Below, piece by piece: positions 1 through 8,220 of a stretch of DNA of 64,000 nt; position 1 is the stretch's first letter, and every line of letters starts with the position of its first letter. Both the position numbers and the translations under genes were made by a program. Source of the stretch: Chitinophagaceae bacterium (lineage in GTDB: Bacteria > Bacteroidota > Bacteroidia > Chitinophagales > Chitinophagaceae). Below the pieces are notes generated by a model, which saw only the letters and a list, made by a program, of their open reading frames with translations, had not been told where the DNA came from and did not search any database. Location of the stretch: NCBI GenBank assembly GCA_020403455.1, contig JADBXP010000004.1, positions 62,001 through 126,000 of the forward strand, read 5' to 3'.

Positions 1-596
1 TTACCATTACAAAAGCGTACCTGGCCCAGGTGCGCGCCAACATGCCCGAACTTCCCCAACAGCTGCTGGAAAGACTTTTACAAATAGACGGACTCACACC
101 CTATGATGCAAGGCAGTTGAGCGAAGATATTACCACGGCAGGTTTTTTCGAGGCCACTGCAAAAATCTGTCACCAACCCAAATCGATAGCCAATTGGATA
201 TTGGGACCGATCAAGCAATGGATGAATGAACATCCTACTGATGATGTTTCCTTCCCTATAAGCCCCGATGAATTAGCTGTTCTGATTGAATTGGTTGAGA
301 CGGGACAAGTAAATTTTTCTGTTGCTTCCGGAAAATTATTGCCCGCCATCATCAGCACGCACAGGAATGCCCGGCAACTTGCTGTTGAAATGAACCTTTT
401 GCAGACCAATGAAGCCGACGAACTTACAAGCTGGATCGAACAAGTTCTTCAACGTATGCCGGAAAAAGTACTGGAGTATAAAAAAGGAAAGAAAGGCCTG
501 ATTGGTTTATTTGTGGGAGAAGTGAAAAAAATAAGTGCCGGCAAGGCCAATCCCCAGGAAGTTACCCGTTTACTAGAAGAACAACTCAACCAATAA
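1..596 (+). CDS. gatB: Asp/Glu-tRNA amidotransferase subunit B, C-terminal part (cut by window start)
   Basis: GatB is the tRNA-binding subunit of GatCAB, which amidates Glu-tRNA(Gln) and Asp-tRNA(Asn) in the cytoplasm. About 197 residues are visible in the frame that starts at base 3. The frame is open to the left edge, so the methionines near base 30 are internal. Visible signs are the MPELP segment typical of the junction before the helical tail, and a YqeY-like C-terminal domain ending in the GKANP...LLEEQLNQ pattern. The catalytic cradle domain lies outside the window. The next gene starts 26 bases downstream on the same strand, so the two could be cotranscribed. Confidence 0.93.
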   Translation, partial: TITKAYLAQVRANMPELPQQLLERLLQIDGLTPYDARQLSEDITTAGFFEATAKICHQPKSIANWILGPIKQWMNEHPTDDVSFPISPDELAVLIELVETGQVNFSVASGKLLPAIISTHRNARQLAVEMNLLQTNEADELTSWIEQVLQRMPEKVLEYKKGKKGLIGLFVGEVKKISAGKANPQEVTRLLEEQLNQ

Positions 597-622
597 ATCA
601 TCATTTACCACATTCTCCTGTT

Positions 623-1747
623 ATGAAAAAAATCATCTTCATTGCGCTGGTCGCAATCATCTCCCAAAGCTGTACAGAAAAAAAGTTTGGCGCCTTCACT
701 ATTAGTGGACAAATAAAAAATGCCAATGAACAAAGGATTTTTCTGCAGGAATTGAGTCTTACCGACAAAGAGCCACTCAACCTTGATACCGCTACGATTG
801 ATAAAAAGGGAAATTTTATTTTAAGAGGTGTAGGAAAAGAAGAGGGGCTGTACCGGGTTTCTACAGAAAAAGGTACAGACTTCATCATCATCAATGACAA
901 TAATAACATCAAATTAATTGCCGATTTGAATGATTATGTTCATTATAAAGTAGAAGGCTCCGTTGCCAGCGCACAATTACATGCTTTTTTTGAAAACTAT
1001 CGCCAGCAGGATTCAGCCATGGCTTCCTGTTTTATTCGACTGGATTCCCTGCAAAAAACAAACGCCTCTGATAGTATCTTGTTGCCCTGCCGCCAGGAAA
1101 GAGACCGCCGCATGGGGGACTTGAATGCATTGGTTACCAATTTCATCAATAAATCCGAAAGTCCGGCAGCCCGTATCTATGCTATAGGAATAGCATCAAG
1201 AACCTTGAAAAAAGAAGAGTTGCAACAATTAGTAAAAGCATCAGTGAATAAATTTCCGGAACACAGCAGCTTGCAAAAAGTTTCAACTATTTTGTCCGGA
1301 GCCACTCAACCTGAACCTGAAGAAATTTCAAAGGTTAATATGGAAGCACCGGATTTCACATTACCCGATCCCAATGGAAAAATGATTTCGCTAAAAAGTT
1401 TCCGGGGTAAGTATGTGCTGGTAGATTTTTGGGCGAGTTGGTGTGGTCCCTGCAGACAGGAAAATCCAACGGTAGTTGCTGCATTCAACCGGTTCAAAGA
1501 CAAAAACTTCACTGTATTGGGGGTTTCGCTGGACGATAATAAAGCCAAGTGGCTTAAAGCAATTCAGGATGACAAATTAACCTGGACACATGTCAGTGAC
1601 TTAAAGCAATGGGAAAGTATAGTAGTGCCTATGTACCAGATACAGGGAATCCCTTTCAATGTATTGGTTGATCCCAATGGAAAGGTAATTGCTTCAGAAC
1701 TGAGAGGTGAGGATCTGGAGAAAACCCTCAGTAGCGTTCTGAAATAA
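623..1747 (+). CDS. TlpA-like thioredoxin-fold lipoprotein with DUF4369-like N-terminal domain
   Basis: 374 residues. A short hydrophobic leader ends at Cys17, so export as a lipoprotein is likely although the lipobox (SQSC) is not ideal. Residues about 24-125 look like the DUF4369-like beta domain that often precedes thioredoxin domains in Bacteroidota. Residues about 238-374 form an AhpC/TSA-TlpA thioredoxin fold with WCGPC at 273-277 and a GIPF cis-proline loop near the end. The expected role is periplasmic thiol-disulfide reduction, for instance in cytochrome c maturation or oxidative-stress repair; the client is not shown by context. It follows gatB by 26 bases and faces the MMPL exporter gene with 14 bases between the stops. 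Confidence 0.9.
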   Translation: MKKIIFIALVAIISQSCTEKKFGAFTISGQIKNANEQRIFLQELSLTDKEPLNLDTATIDKKGNFILRGVGKEEGLYRVSTEKGTDFIIINDNNNIKLIADLNDYVHYKVEGSVASAQLHAFFENYRQQDSAMASCFIRLDSLQKTNASDSILLPCRQERDRRMGDLNALVTNFINKSESPAARIYAIGIASRTLKKEELQQLVKASVNKFPEHSSLQKVSTILSGATQPEPEEISKVNMEAPDFTLPDPNGKMISLKSFRGKYVLVDFWASWCGPCRQENPTVVAAFNRFKDKNFTVLGVSLDDNKAKWLKAIQDDKLTWTHVSDLKQWESIVVPMYQIQGIPFNVLVDPNGKVIASELRGEDLEKTLSSVLK

Positions 1748-1761
1748 CTATTTCAACCTGC

Positions 1762-4092
1762 CTACTTCTTTTTTCCTCCGGGGGCAATACTAAGTATCAG
1801 TACCGGCAACAACACCAGATTGGTAAGTGTGCCCACGACTAGTGTCAAAGAAGTGAGCCAGCCCAGTGCCTTGGTGCCACCGAAGTCGCTCCAGCAGAAA
1901 ATAATGAAGCCGGCGATCAACACCAATGAGGTATACAAAATACTGATGCCGGTATGTCGGATGGTCTGAACCAATGTTGCAGATACACTGTGGTCATGGT
2001 ATGACAACTCTTGTTTGAAGTTGACAAGAAAACGAATGGTCACGTCTATAGCAATCCCCAGGGCAACAGAGAACACCAACACTGTTGAGGGCTTCAGCGC
2101 AATGCCAACCCATCCCATAACACCTGCAGTTATCACCAGAGGAACAAGATTAGGTATCAATGAGCAGATAAGAATGCGGAAGGACCGGAATAAATAAAGC
2201 ATGCAGAGTGAAATCAGGAGGAATGCCCACATGATGCTTTCTTTCAAACCACGGATAATAAATCCAGATCCCTCAACAAATGAAACACTGCTGCCGGTGA
2301 AGGTGACGCGATACGCAGTAGTATCAAAAATCTGATTGGCTTTTTGCTGAAACTCGTCAAGTAAAACGGGTAGACGGGCACTGCCAATATCTTTCATATT
2401 AACACTGATGCGTGCCATCTGTCGATTGCTGTCAATGAAATTATTGAGGAGACCGGCCACACCTTTCGCTCCTGCCGTATCATGGGCTGATGCCGAGGTT
2501 TGGAGGTATGGTCCGATGAATGCCAGATCGGTTTCTGTTGGTATGGCATAACTACTGCTATCTCCATCAAAATATGCCTGCCGCACAAATTTCAATCCCT
2601 CGACAAAAGATAGTGGGCGGGCAGTTTCCGGATTTTGTTCGATGTATTCAGACAATTCATCCATTTTCTGGATGGTCTTCATGCGCATTACATTTTTTCG
2701 CTTTTTGGTATCTACAATGATTTCAAGTGGCATTACTCCGCCAAAATTTTTCTCAAACCATTTCAAATCCGTATAGATTTTATTGCTGCGGGGCAGGTCA
2801 TCAACAATAAAGCCCTCGCTTTTGATGCGAAAAATACCCGCTACAGCAACAATCAGTGCGATGGCGGTTACTCCATATACCCAACCTGCATGTTGAAAAG
2901 CCCAGCGCTCAATACTAACCAGCAGCCGCTGCAACCATTTATTTTCCAGGTATCGCACATGTTTGGCTGCGGGGGGCGGCAAATAACTCAAAACAGCCGG
3001 GATAAAGAGAAGTGAAACAAAGAACAGGGCCATGATATTGATTCCGGCAACTACCCCGAATTCTTTGAGCAAATCGCTCTTGGTCAGAGCAAATACTGCG
3101 AACCCAATGGCAGCAGCAATGTTGCAAAACAAGGTAACGACACCCATTCTACCTACCATAGTAACCAGCGCTTCCTCTTTGTTTTTTGTTTCCAGGTAGA
3201 CAGTATGGTATTTATTCAGAAAATAGATACAATTGGGAATTCCGATAACCACCACCAATGGCGGAATGAGTGCTGTAAGCAGGGTTATTTTATATCCAAA
3301 CAAAACAAGAGTACCAAGACTCCAGATAACACCCATGCCGACTACTATTAAACTCATGAGGGTGGTACTGAATGACCAGAAAAAAAGAAAAAGGGTTACC
3401 ACAGATAAGGCAAGTGAACCAATCAGGAACCAATTCATTTCAGCTTTGATTTTATTGCCTACAATGGTTCTTATGTAGGGAAGACCACTGACATACAATT
3501 CAGTACCGGTGGCTTTTTCAAATACACTTAGTTCAGCCAGAATATCATTCATCAAACGGGTTCGTCCCTTGCTATTCATGGTGTCCTTGTTGACGCTGAT
3601 GCCCAATAAATAGCTTTTCGTGTCAGGATTATACAACAATGTCTGGTAAAATGGAAGTGACTCAAAAATCTGCCGGGCACTGTCCAGCTCCGCAGCATTG
3701 GAATAAGGTGGATGAAACAACCGCGTCGGAATTAATTTCCCCTCTGCGGTATCATTGACAAGTCCTACTGCCTCAGGAACTGATAAGACACCCGTAACCG
3801 CTTTAACCTTTTTCAGTCGCTGGTGCAAATCACTTACTTGATTAAAAAAAGCGGGATCATACATTTTATCTGTTTGTATGCCCACCACAACGGTATTTGC
3901 ATCAGCGCCGAAAGTTCGGAGGAATTGCTGGTACTCCTGGTACTTCTGGTTATCGGTAGGAAGCGCGCGGGTAAAATCATAACTCAACTGAACCTGCGAG
4001 GCCTTCCAGCCCATGAACGCTGTAACGACCGTCAGCAAGAGCAACATTTGCAGTCGATACTTCAATATGAACTTACCCAAAGTGTACCACAT
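1762..4092 (-). CDS. MMPL/RND-superfamily exporter
   Basis: 776 residues from the ATG at 4092; a TTG at 4113 would add seven residues and is less likely. The protein has the duplicated RND layout: one N-terminal membrane helix (about 9-30), a periplasmic domain, a block of five helices (about 215-375), a seventh helix (about 410-430), a second periplasmic domain and a final helix block (about 640-770). Size and single-chain pattern fit the MMPL or sterol-sensing-domain-like branch, not the roughly 1,040-residue AcrB type. Such proteins move lipids or hydrophobic compounds with the proton gradient; the substrate cannot be read here. It is third in a minus-strand run after rpoN and the PAP2-like gene, with about 80 bases before its start. 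Confidence 0.85.
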   Translation of the reverse strand: MWYTLGKFILKYRLQMLLLLTVVTAFMGWKASQVQLSYDFTRALPTDNQKYQEYQQFLRTFGADANTVVVGIQTDKMYDPAFFNQVSDLHQRLKKVKAVTGVLSVPEAVGLVNDTAEGKLIPTRLFHPPYSNAAELDSARQIFESLPFYQTLLYNPDTKSYLLGISVNKDTMNSKGRTRLMNDILAELSVFEKATGTELYVSGLPYIRTIVGNKIKAEMNWFLIGSLALSVVTLFLFFWSFSTTLMSLIVVGMGVIWSLGTLVLFGYKITLLTALIPPLVVVIGIPNCIYFLNKYHTVYLETKNKEEALVTMVGRMGVVTLFCNIAAAIGFAVFALTKSDLLKEFGVVAGINIMALFFVSLLFIPAVLSYLPPPAAKHVRYLENKWLQRLLVSIERWAFQHAGWVYGVTAIALIVAVAGIFRIKSEGFIVDDLPRSNKIYTDLKWFEKNFGGVMPLEIIVDTKKRKNVMRMKTIQKMDELSEYIEQNPETARPLSFVEGLKFVRQAYFDGDSSSYAIPTETDLAFIGPYLQTSASAHDTAGAKGVAGLLNNFIDSNRQMARISVNMKDIGSARLPVLLDEFQQKANQIFDTTAYRVTFTGSSVSFVEGSGFIIRGLKESIMWAFLLISLCMLYLFRSFRILICSLIPNLVPLVITAGVMGWVGIALKPSTVLVFSVALGIAIDVTIRFLVNFKQELSYHDHSVSATLVQTIRHTGISILYTSLVLIAGFIIFCWSDFGGTKALGWLTSLTLVVGTLTNLVLLPVLILSIAPGGKKK

Positions 4093-4173
4093 AGACTTAT
4101 ATTGTATCGGCAAAGAAAAGAATAAATTTGGGAGTGTTGGTTGTATTTTACTGGGTCACCAACGAATATCGGC

Positions 4174-4860
4174 TTAGACTACCAAAAGATAGGCCAATAG
4201 TTGACAGATCATGCCTGATATAAGCCCGGCATAAACTTCTTTATTGCTATGATCACTGATGAGCAGGCGGGCCGAAGCAACTAATCCGACCAATAGAGTC
4301 ACCGACAAGATATATATCCAAAGAGGCAAAGCATAAAACCATGAAAACAAGATAACTGCAGCAACAGCTCCTCCTGCTGCCATGCCATGCAGACTTATCT
4401 TCATGTAGTTATTGACGATGAGTCCGATAACCGTTGACAAAAAAATACCGAGGTAAAAGAACTTCAGTACAATGGGTTGATCTGTAAAATGGCGACTAAG
4501 ATAATATTGCCACCAGTAAAAAAGCATCACCAGTACAAATGGTATGATGCGCTCGCGTTGTGTAAGCAACATTATACCATTGACAAATTGTAAGCGCCAC
4601 AGTAGAAATATGGCAAATGCAGGTACGAATGCTGTCCACCAGAATACTGAGAACAATCGTAGCGTTAACTCCCAGGGGGTAATGCCTGCGAACTCATAAG
4701 GAACCACCTGCATTAAGAACAAAAAGATGTAGGTTGGAATGAACAAGGGATGAAACACCACAGAAATAAGATGAGCAAAGAACCGCAGGATGCGCATGGA
4801 AACAGTAATTTTTTCAGCAGAAGTTAACTGGGTAGGCATCGATGTTTGAGTAGTTGACAT
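4174..4860 (-). CDS. PAP2-like integral membrane protein
   Basis: 228 residues with about six hydrophobic segments. The last third carries two patterns resembling PAP2 phosphatase motifs: SLHGMAAGG (motif 2, PSGH-like) and ARLLISDHSNKEVYAG (motif 3, R-x5-H-x3-E). The first PAP2 motif, K-x6-RP, is not evident, so phosphatase activity on lipid phosphates such as undecaprenyl pyrophosphate is possible but unproven. The gene starts one base after the rpoN stop codon, so the two are almost certainly cotranscribed and probably translationally coupled. Confidence 0.6.
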   Translation of the reverse strand: MSTTQTSMPTQLTSAEKITVSMRILRFFAHLISVVFHPLFIPTYIFLFLMQVVPYEFAGITPWELTLRLFSVFWWTAFVPAFAIFLLWRLQFVNGIMLLTQRERIIPFVLVMLFYWWQYYLSRHFTDQPIVLKFFYLGIFLSTVIGLIVNNYMKISLHGMAAGGAVAAVILFSWFYALPLWIYILSVTLLVGLVASARLLISDHSNKEVYAGLISGMICQLLAYLLVV

Positions 4861-4861
4861 A

Positions 4862-6346
4862 TTACAATTCTTTCCTGAGTCGAGCTACAGGTATATTTAA
4901 TTGCTCGCGGTATTTGGCAACCGTTCTGCGGGCAATGTTGTATCCTTTGCCCTGTAACATTTCTGTGAGTAGGTCATCACTCAATGGTTTGCGCTTGTCT
5001 TCTGCTTCTACAAAATCGAGGAGTATTTTTTTCACCTCTTTGGTACTTACCTCTTCACCGCTATCCGTACTCAGCGATTCGCTGAAAAAATACTTGAGCC
5101 GGAAGTTGCCGAACTCAGTCTGCACGAATTTGCTATTGGCTACCCGGCTTACGGTTGAGATGTCGAGACCTGTTATTTCTGCAATGTCCTTCAGAATCAT
5201 TGGCCGCAAAGTCGTTTCATCCCCGGAAAGAAAAAACGCTTGCTGGTGTTGAAGGATGGCACCCATGGTATTTAGCAGTGTTGCTTGGCGCTGCTGAATC
5301 ATGTCAATGAACCATCGGGCTGCATCAATTTTTTGGCGAATGAATGTAACGGCTTCTTTCTGTCGCTTGTCCTTCTTGCTTCCCTTTTCATATTCCTTCA
5401 TCATGTCCCTATATCCTTCACTAACGCGGAGGGCAGGTGCATTGCGGGCATTGAGAGTCAGCTCCAGTTTGCCATTGTTGTTTATAACATAAAAATCAGG
5501 GATGATAAAATTCTCTACCTGTGAGCCACTGGAAAAATTACCGCCGGGTTTGGGATTCAGGCGTATGATCTGGCCAATGATATCCTTCAACTGTACATCG
5601 GTAATGCCCATGCTGCGCTGGATACGGTCATAATGTTTTTTGGTGAACTCATCGAAATACTTACTAAGAATCTGTATGGCCTGCTTCACCGACTCTCCCT
5701 CTGATTCTTTTCTTTTGAGCTGTAACAACAAACACTCTTGCAAACTTCGGGCAGCTATACCCGGAGGATCAAATTGCTGAATCTGCAACAGCAAATCAGT
5801 AACTTCTTTCTCAGCAACTTCCAATCCCTGGCGAAAGGCCATATCATCCACCAGAGAGCTGATATCCGAACGCAGGTAGCCATCATCGTCGAGACTTCCA
5901 ATGATTTGTTCGGCAATGGTGGTGTTTCGCTGATCGAGTTCCAACAATCCCAACTGATTCATCAGGTGCTCCTGAAAACTTACTTCAGCCCGTATAGGAA
6001 TCACTTTATCGTCTCCCATTTCGGGGTAGTGATCATCCTTGGTTTTGTAATCGGCAATTTCACCGTCATCATCGAGCAAGTATTCATTGATATCGGGGGC
6101 ATCCTGCTCTTCAGACTCGAACTCATCATCGCTTCGGTCTTCACTATCCTGCTGGTCCTCACTGTTGATATCGTATTCATCCGACTCAGCTTCGGCATCC
6201 ATCTCTAAAGCCGGGTTCTCTTCAATTTCCTCCTTGATGCGCTCTTCCAGATTGGCTGTAGGTACCTGCAGCAACTTCATCAGCTGGATTTGCTGAGGCG
6301 AAAGCTTTTGAAGCAGTTTTTGCTGGAAGGACTGACTGAGGGCCAT
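4862..6346 (-). CDS. rpoN: RNA polymerase sigma-54 factor
   Basis: 494 residues. Region I is a glutamine- and leucine-rich N terminus (about 1-50, with KLSPQQIQLMKLLQVP), the site of activator control. Region II (about 50-125) is unusually acidic, with runs of D and E. The core-binding and helix-turn-helix domains follow, and the RpoN box ARRTVAKYRE sits at about 472-481, where it reads the -24 promoter element. Sigma-54 needs AAA+ enhancer-binding proteins; none is encoded in this window. The ATG at 6346 is the only sensible start. The PAP2-like gene begins one base after the stop. Confidence 0.98.
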   Translation of the reverse strand: MALSQSFQQKLLQKLSPQQIQLMKLLQVPTANLEERIKEEIEENPALEMDAEAESDEYDINSEDQQDSEDRSDDEFESEEQDAPDINEYLLDDDGEIADYKTKDDHYPEMGDDKVIPIRAEVSFQEHLMNQLGLLELDQRNTTIAEQIIGSLDDDGYLRSDISSLVDDMAFRQGLEVAEKEVTDLLLQIQQFDPPGIAARSLQECLLLQLKRKESEGESVKQAIQILSKYFDEFTKKHYDRIQRSMGITDVQLKDIIGQIIRLNPKPGGNFSSGSQVENFIIPDFYVINNNGKLELTLNARNAPALRVSEGYRDMMKEYEKGSKKDKRQKEAVTFIRQKIDAARWFIDMIQQRQATLLNTMGAILQHQQAFFLSGDETTLRPMILKDIAEITGLDISTVSRVANSKFVQTEFGNFRLKYFFSESLSTDSGEEVSTKEVKKILLDFVEAEDKRKPLSDDLLTEMLQGKGYNIARRTVAKYREQLNIPVARLRKEL

Positions 6347-6447
6347 GTTTGCTGTTCAATGTTTTTTTCCTGTTGATGTATTTATAGGAACAACAGGAAC
6401 TACTGTTCATTTTCGCTGTAAATTTACAGCAAATAAGGCAACCTCTT

Positions 6448-6783
6448 TTGAAAGCCAATTGTTTATTCTTATTGATTTTCTTTATTGTTCCTATGAGTCA
6501 TGCGCAAACATGGGCTCCCGGAACTGAGGGGAAGGTCTACGCGAAAGATAGTTTAGTTAATGCCCCTATCCGGCTTGTTCCGGAAAACAATTATAGCAAA
6601 GGATTAACTTTTTTTTGCCGCAATGAATGGTTGTTGGAAAAGAAAACAGGCGTTTCTTTTCGTTTCCGGTTGGGCAGTGTTGATCAGGTAAATTGGCTGG
6701 AGGGAAAACAACGCAATTATATCAAGCCGCCTTCGCTGTATTATCTACCCAGCGAATCGAAAAACGTTCGGCGCAATCCCTGA
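6448..6783 (+). CDS. Small exported protein of unknown function
   Basis: 111 residues from a TTG codon at 6448. The frame is closed upstream at 6385-6387, and the TTG gives a proper signal peptide (MKANCLFLLIFFIVPMSHAQ) with cleavage after SHA. The mature part is small and contains CRNEW and FRFRLGSVDQVNWLEGK, a pattern I associate with small uncharacterised periplasmic proteins of Chitinophagaceae. No catalytic motif was recognised. It is divergent from rpoN across about 100 bases. Its last 62 bases overlap the 3' end of the convergent membrane-protein gene; the overlapping end is the least protein-like part. Confidence 0.65.
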   Translation: MKANCLFLLIFFIVPMSHAQTWAPGTEGKVYAKDSLVNAPIRLVPENNYSKGLTFFCRNEWLLEKKTGVSFRFRLGSVDQVNWLEGKQRNYIKPPSLYYLPSESKNVRRNP

Positions 6784-7201
6784 TGGTATTGATTATTTCT
6801 TTTTGCTGGTCGGCGGTAAAACGACGGGTATGCAGTCGATGGTAAAAATCGTTCTCTTCAAAAAACATCAGTTCATTGTCCTTCAGTAGTTTGATCATGG
6901 TAATTTCTTTCCACTGAAGCAATTCTGCTGGCGGTGCATCTTTTTCCAATCCATTAAAAGTATTCCACTGAACCTTGTCATCAGAAATTTCAACAAATAT
7001 TGAAGCATCTTTCCGATTGGGCGGGTAAAACGTGACGATAAAAAATACACACATGAAAGCATCCATGATGTGCTTGAGCTTACTTTGATACTCCCAGAAC
7101 AAAACAGTCCAAAAATAAAACAAAGCCAACAGAAAGAATGCCCATCTGAACCAGACCTTCCATTTGTCTGTTGGCTTGGGGAGTTGTTGGAATTTTAGCA
7201 T
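6722..7201 (-). CDS. Membrane protein with two N-terminal helices and a PH-like cytoplasmic domain
   Basis: 159 residues starting at the ATG at 7201. Two adjacent hydrophobic segments (about 18-36 and 44-60) form a membrane hairpin. They are followed by a mixed soluble domain rich in aromatic and charged residues (for example VQWNTF and YHRLHTRRF) that resembles bacterial PH-like or YcxB-like domains. No enzymatic signature is visible and no function is claimed. The gene is transcribed toward the small exported protein, and the coding ends overlap by 62 bases. Confidence 0.7.
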   Translation of the reverse strand: MLKFQQLPKPTDKWKVWFRWAFFLLALFYFWTVLFWEYQSKLKHIMDAFMCVFFIVTFYPPNRKDASIFVEISDDKVQWNTFNGLEKDAPPAELLQWKEITMIKLLKDNELMFFEENDFYHRLHTRRFTADQQKEIINTIRDCAERFSIRWVDNTAKAA

Positions 7202-7294
7202 AGGAAATTCTTGTTAATCGAAAATAAATTTATCTCTTCTTTCCATTCAGATTTTAGTTGATTCGAAAATGTCTTCGAAATCTTACTCCTGAAG

Positions 7295-7322
7295 ACATTT
7301 ACACCACTTCCTTTGTAAATGT
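7295..7322. repeat. 9-bp perfect inverted repeat behind the toxin-antitoxin genes
   Basis: ACATTTACA at 7295-7303 pairs perfectly with TGTAAATGT at 7314-7322 across a 10-base loop. No T-run follows on the minus strand, so it does not look like a classic intrinsic terminator. Two TTCGAA palindromes stand nearby at 7262-7267 and 7274-7279. The 153-base gap it sits in separates the antitoxin stop from the start of the membrane protein at 7201, so it could be an mRNA-end hairpin or an operator. Confidence 0.5.
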
Positions 7323-7354
7323 ATTCAGCAAATGCTTGTTTACTTAAGAATTGC

Positions 7355-7639
7355 TTATGCTCTTTTAGGTTTTACTTTTAGTTCAGCACCAACTGCATTC
7401 AATACTTTCACAATCGTCGAAAACTGAGGCCTTGCTCCTTCTGATAAGGCCTTGTATAAACTTGGTCTGCTCATCCCGGTTTCCTCGGCTATTTTAGACA
7501 TCCCTATTGCCTTCGCTATATGACCTATTGCAGTAATAATTTGATCTTCAGATCCTTCCTCTAAAACAGTATTGAGATATTGCGCAATCATTTTTTTATT
7601 GTCTAAGTAATCAGCAATATCAAATTTAGAAGTTCGCAT
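7355..7639 (-). CDS. HI1420-type antitoxin (putative addiction module antidote protein)
   Basis: 94 residues from the ATG at 7639. An earlier TTG at 7663 would overlap the toxin gene and add a lysine-rich stretch not typical of the family. The N terminus (FDIADYLDNKKMIAQYLN) and the C-terminal helix-turn-helix (MSKIAEETGMSRPSLYKALS) match the antidote family described for Haemophilus HI1420. It should bind and neutralise the RelE-like toxin and repress the shared promoter. The start is two bases after the toxin stop, in the toxin-first order usual for this family. Confidence 0.9.
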   Translation of the reverse strand: MRTSKFDIADYLDNKKMIAQYLNTVLEEGSEDQIITAIGHIAKAIGMSKIAEETGMSRPSLYKALSEGARPQFSTIVKVLNAVGAELKVKPKRA

Positions 7640-7641
7640 TT

Positions 7642-7941
7642 TTATTTTTTTATTTTTTTCCAAATACTTTTTGCTTTTTCAATGTCCTTTTGTTGTGTTG
7701 ATTTATCACCCCCAATTAACAAAATGATGATTTTCCCTTCAGTTTCTTTCAAATAAACTCTATATCCTTTTGCATAATTAATTTTCAATTCCTTGATGCC
7801 ATCCCCAACTGGTTCACAATCACCAAAATGTTCATCCCTTTCTAACTTTTGTAGGCGAAACAAAATCTTTGCCTTTGCCACCAGGTCGTTGAGTTTTCTC
7901 AACCACTTATCAAACTCCGGAGTTTTTTCCATCAAGTACAT
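7642..7941 (-). CDS. HI1419-type RelE/ParE-family toxin
   Basis: 99 residues. The pattern of a short helical N terminus (FDKWLRKLNDLVAKAKILFR), then GDCEPVGDGIKELKI, GYRVYLKE and LIGGDKSTQQKDIEKA is characteristic of the HI1419 (HigB-like) toxin family. Related toxins act as ribosome-dependent mRNA endonucleases; that activity is inferred, not shown. ATG codons at 7941 and 7932 are both possible starts. The gene precedes its antitoxin and has a palindromic operator and a -7 promoter element just upstream. Confidence 0.88.
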   Translation of the reverse strand: MYLMEKTPEFDKWLRKLNDLVAKAKILFRLQKLERDEHFGDCEPVGDGIKELKINYAKGYRVYLKETEGKIIILLIGGDKSTQQKDIEKAKSIWKKIKK

Positions 7942-7952
7942 GCCAACAAGCT

Positions 7953-7975
7953 GTATTCAATTGGATACAAATTTA
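7953..7975 (-). promoter_or_regulatory. Promoter -7 element and palindromic operator of the toxin-antitoxin pair
   Basis: On the minus strand TAAATTTG (7975-7968) matches the Bacteroidota -7 consensus TAnnTTTG. It runs directly into GTATCCAATTGAATAC (7968-7953), which is symmetric at 14 of 16 positions. The dyad covers the predicted transcription start, and the toxin ATG lies 11 bases further on. This is the expected layout for repression by the HI1420-type antitoxin. Confidence 0.6.
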
Positions 7976-8220
7976 TTGTTTTTTCTGGTATTTTCATGGC
8001 TAAAATATCGCTTCTTTTTTTGAGCTGATTAGCGAAACTGAATGTTATTATTTATAACTGAAAAACAGGCTGTAACCCGATCGTCTAGTTCATGCATTTG
8101 CCTTATCGTCTAAAAGCTGAAAAATAGAGGTAAAGCAGTAAAAGGAATAGACTGTACTTTTAAGTCATGTCAAAAGTCCACTCAATAAATTTCACTTTGA
8201 AGCACCTTCTAAATCAAGAT

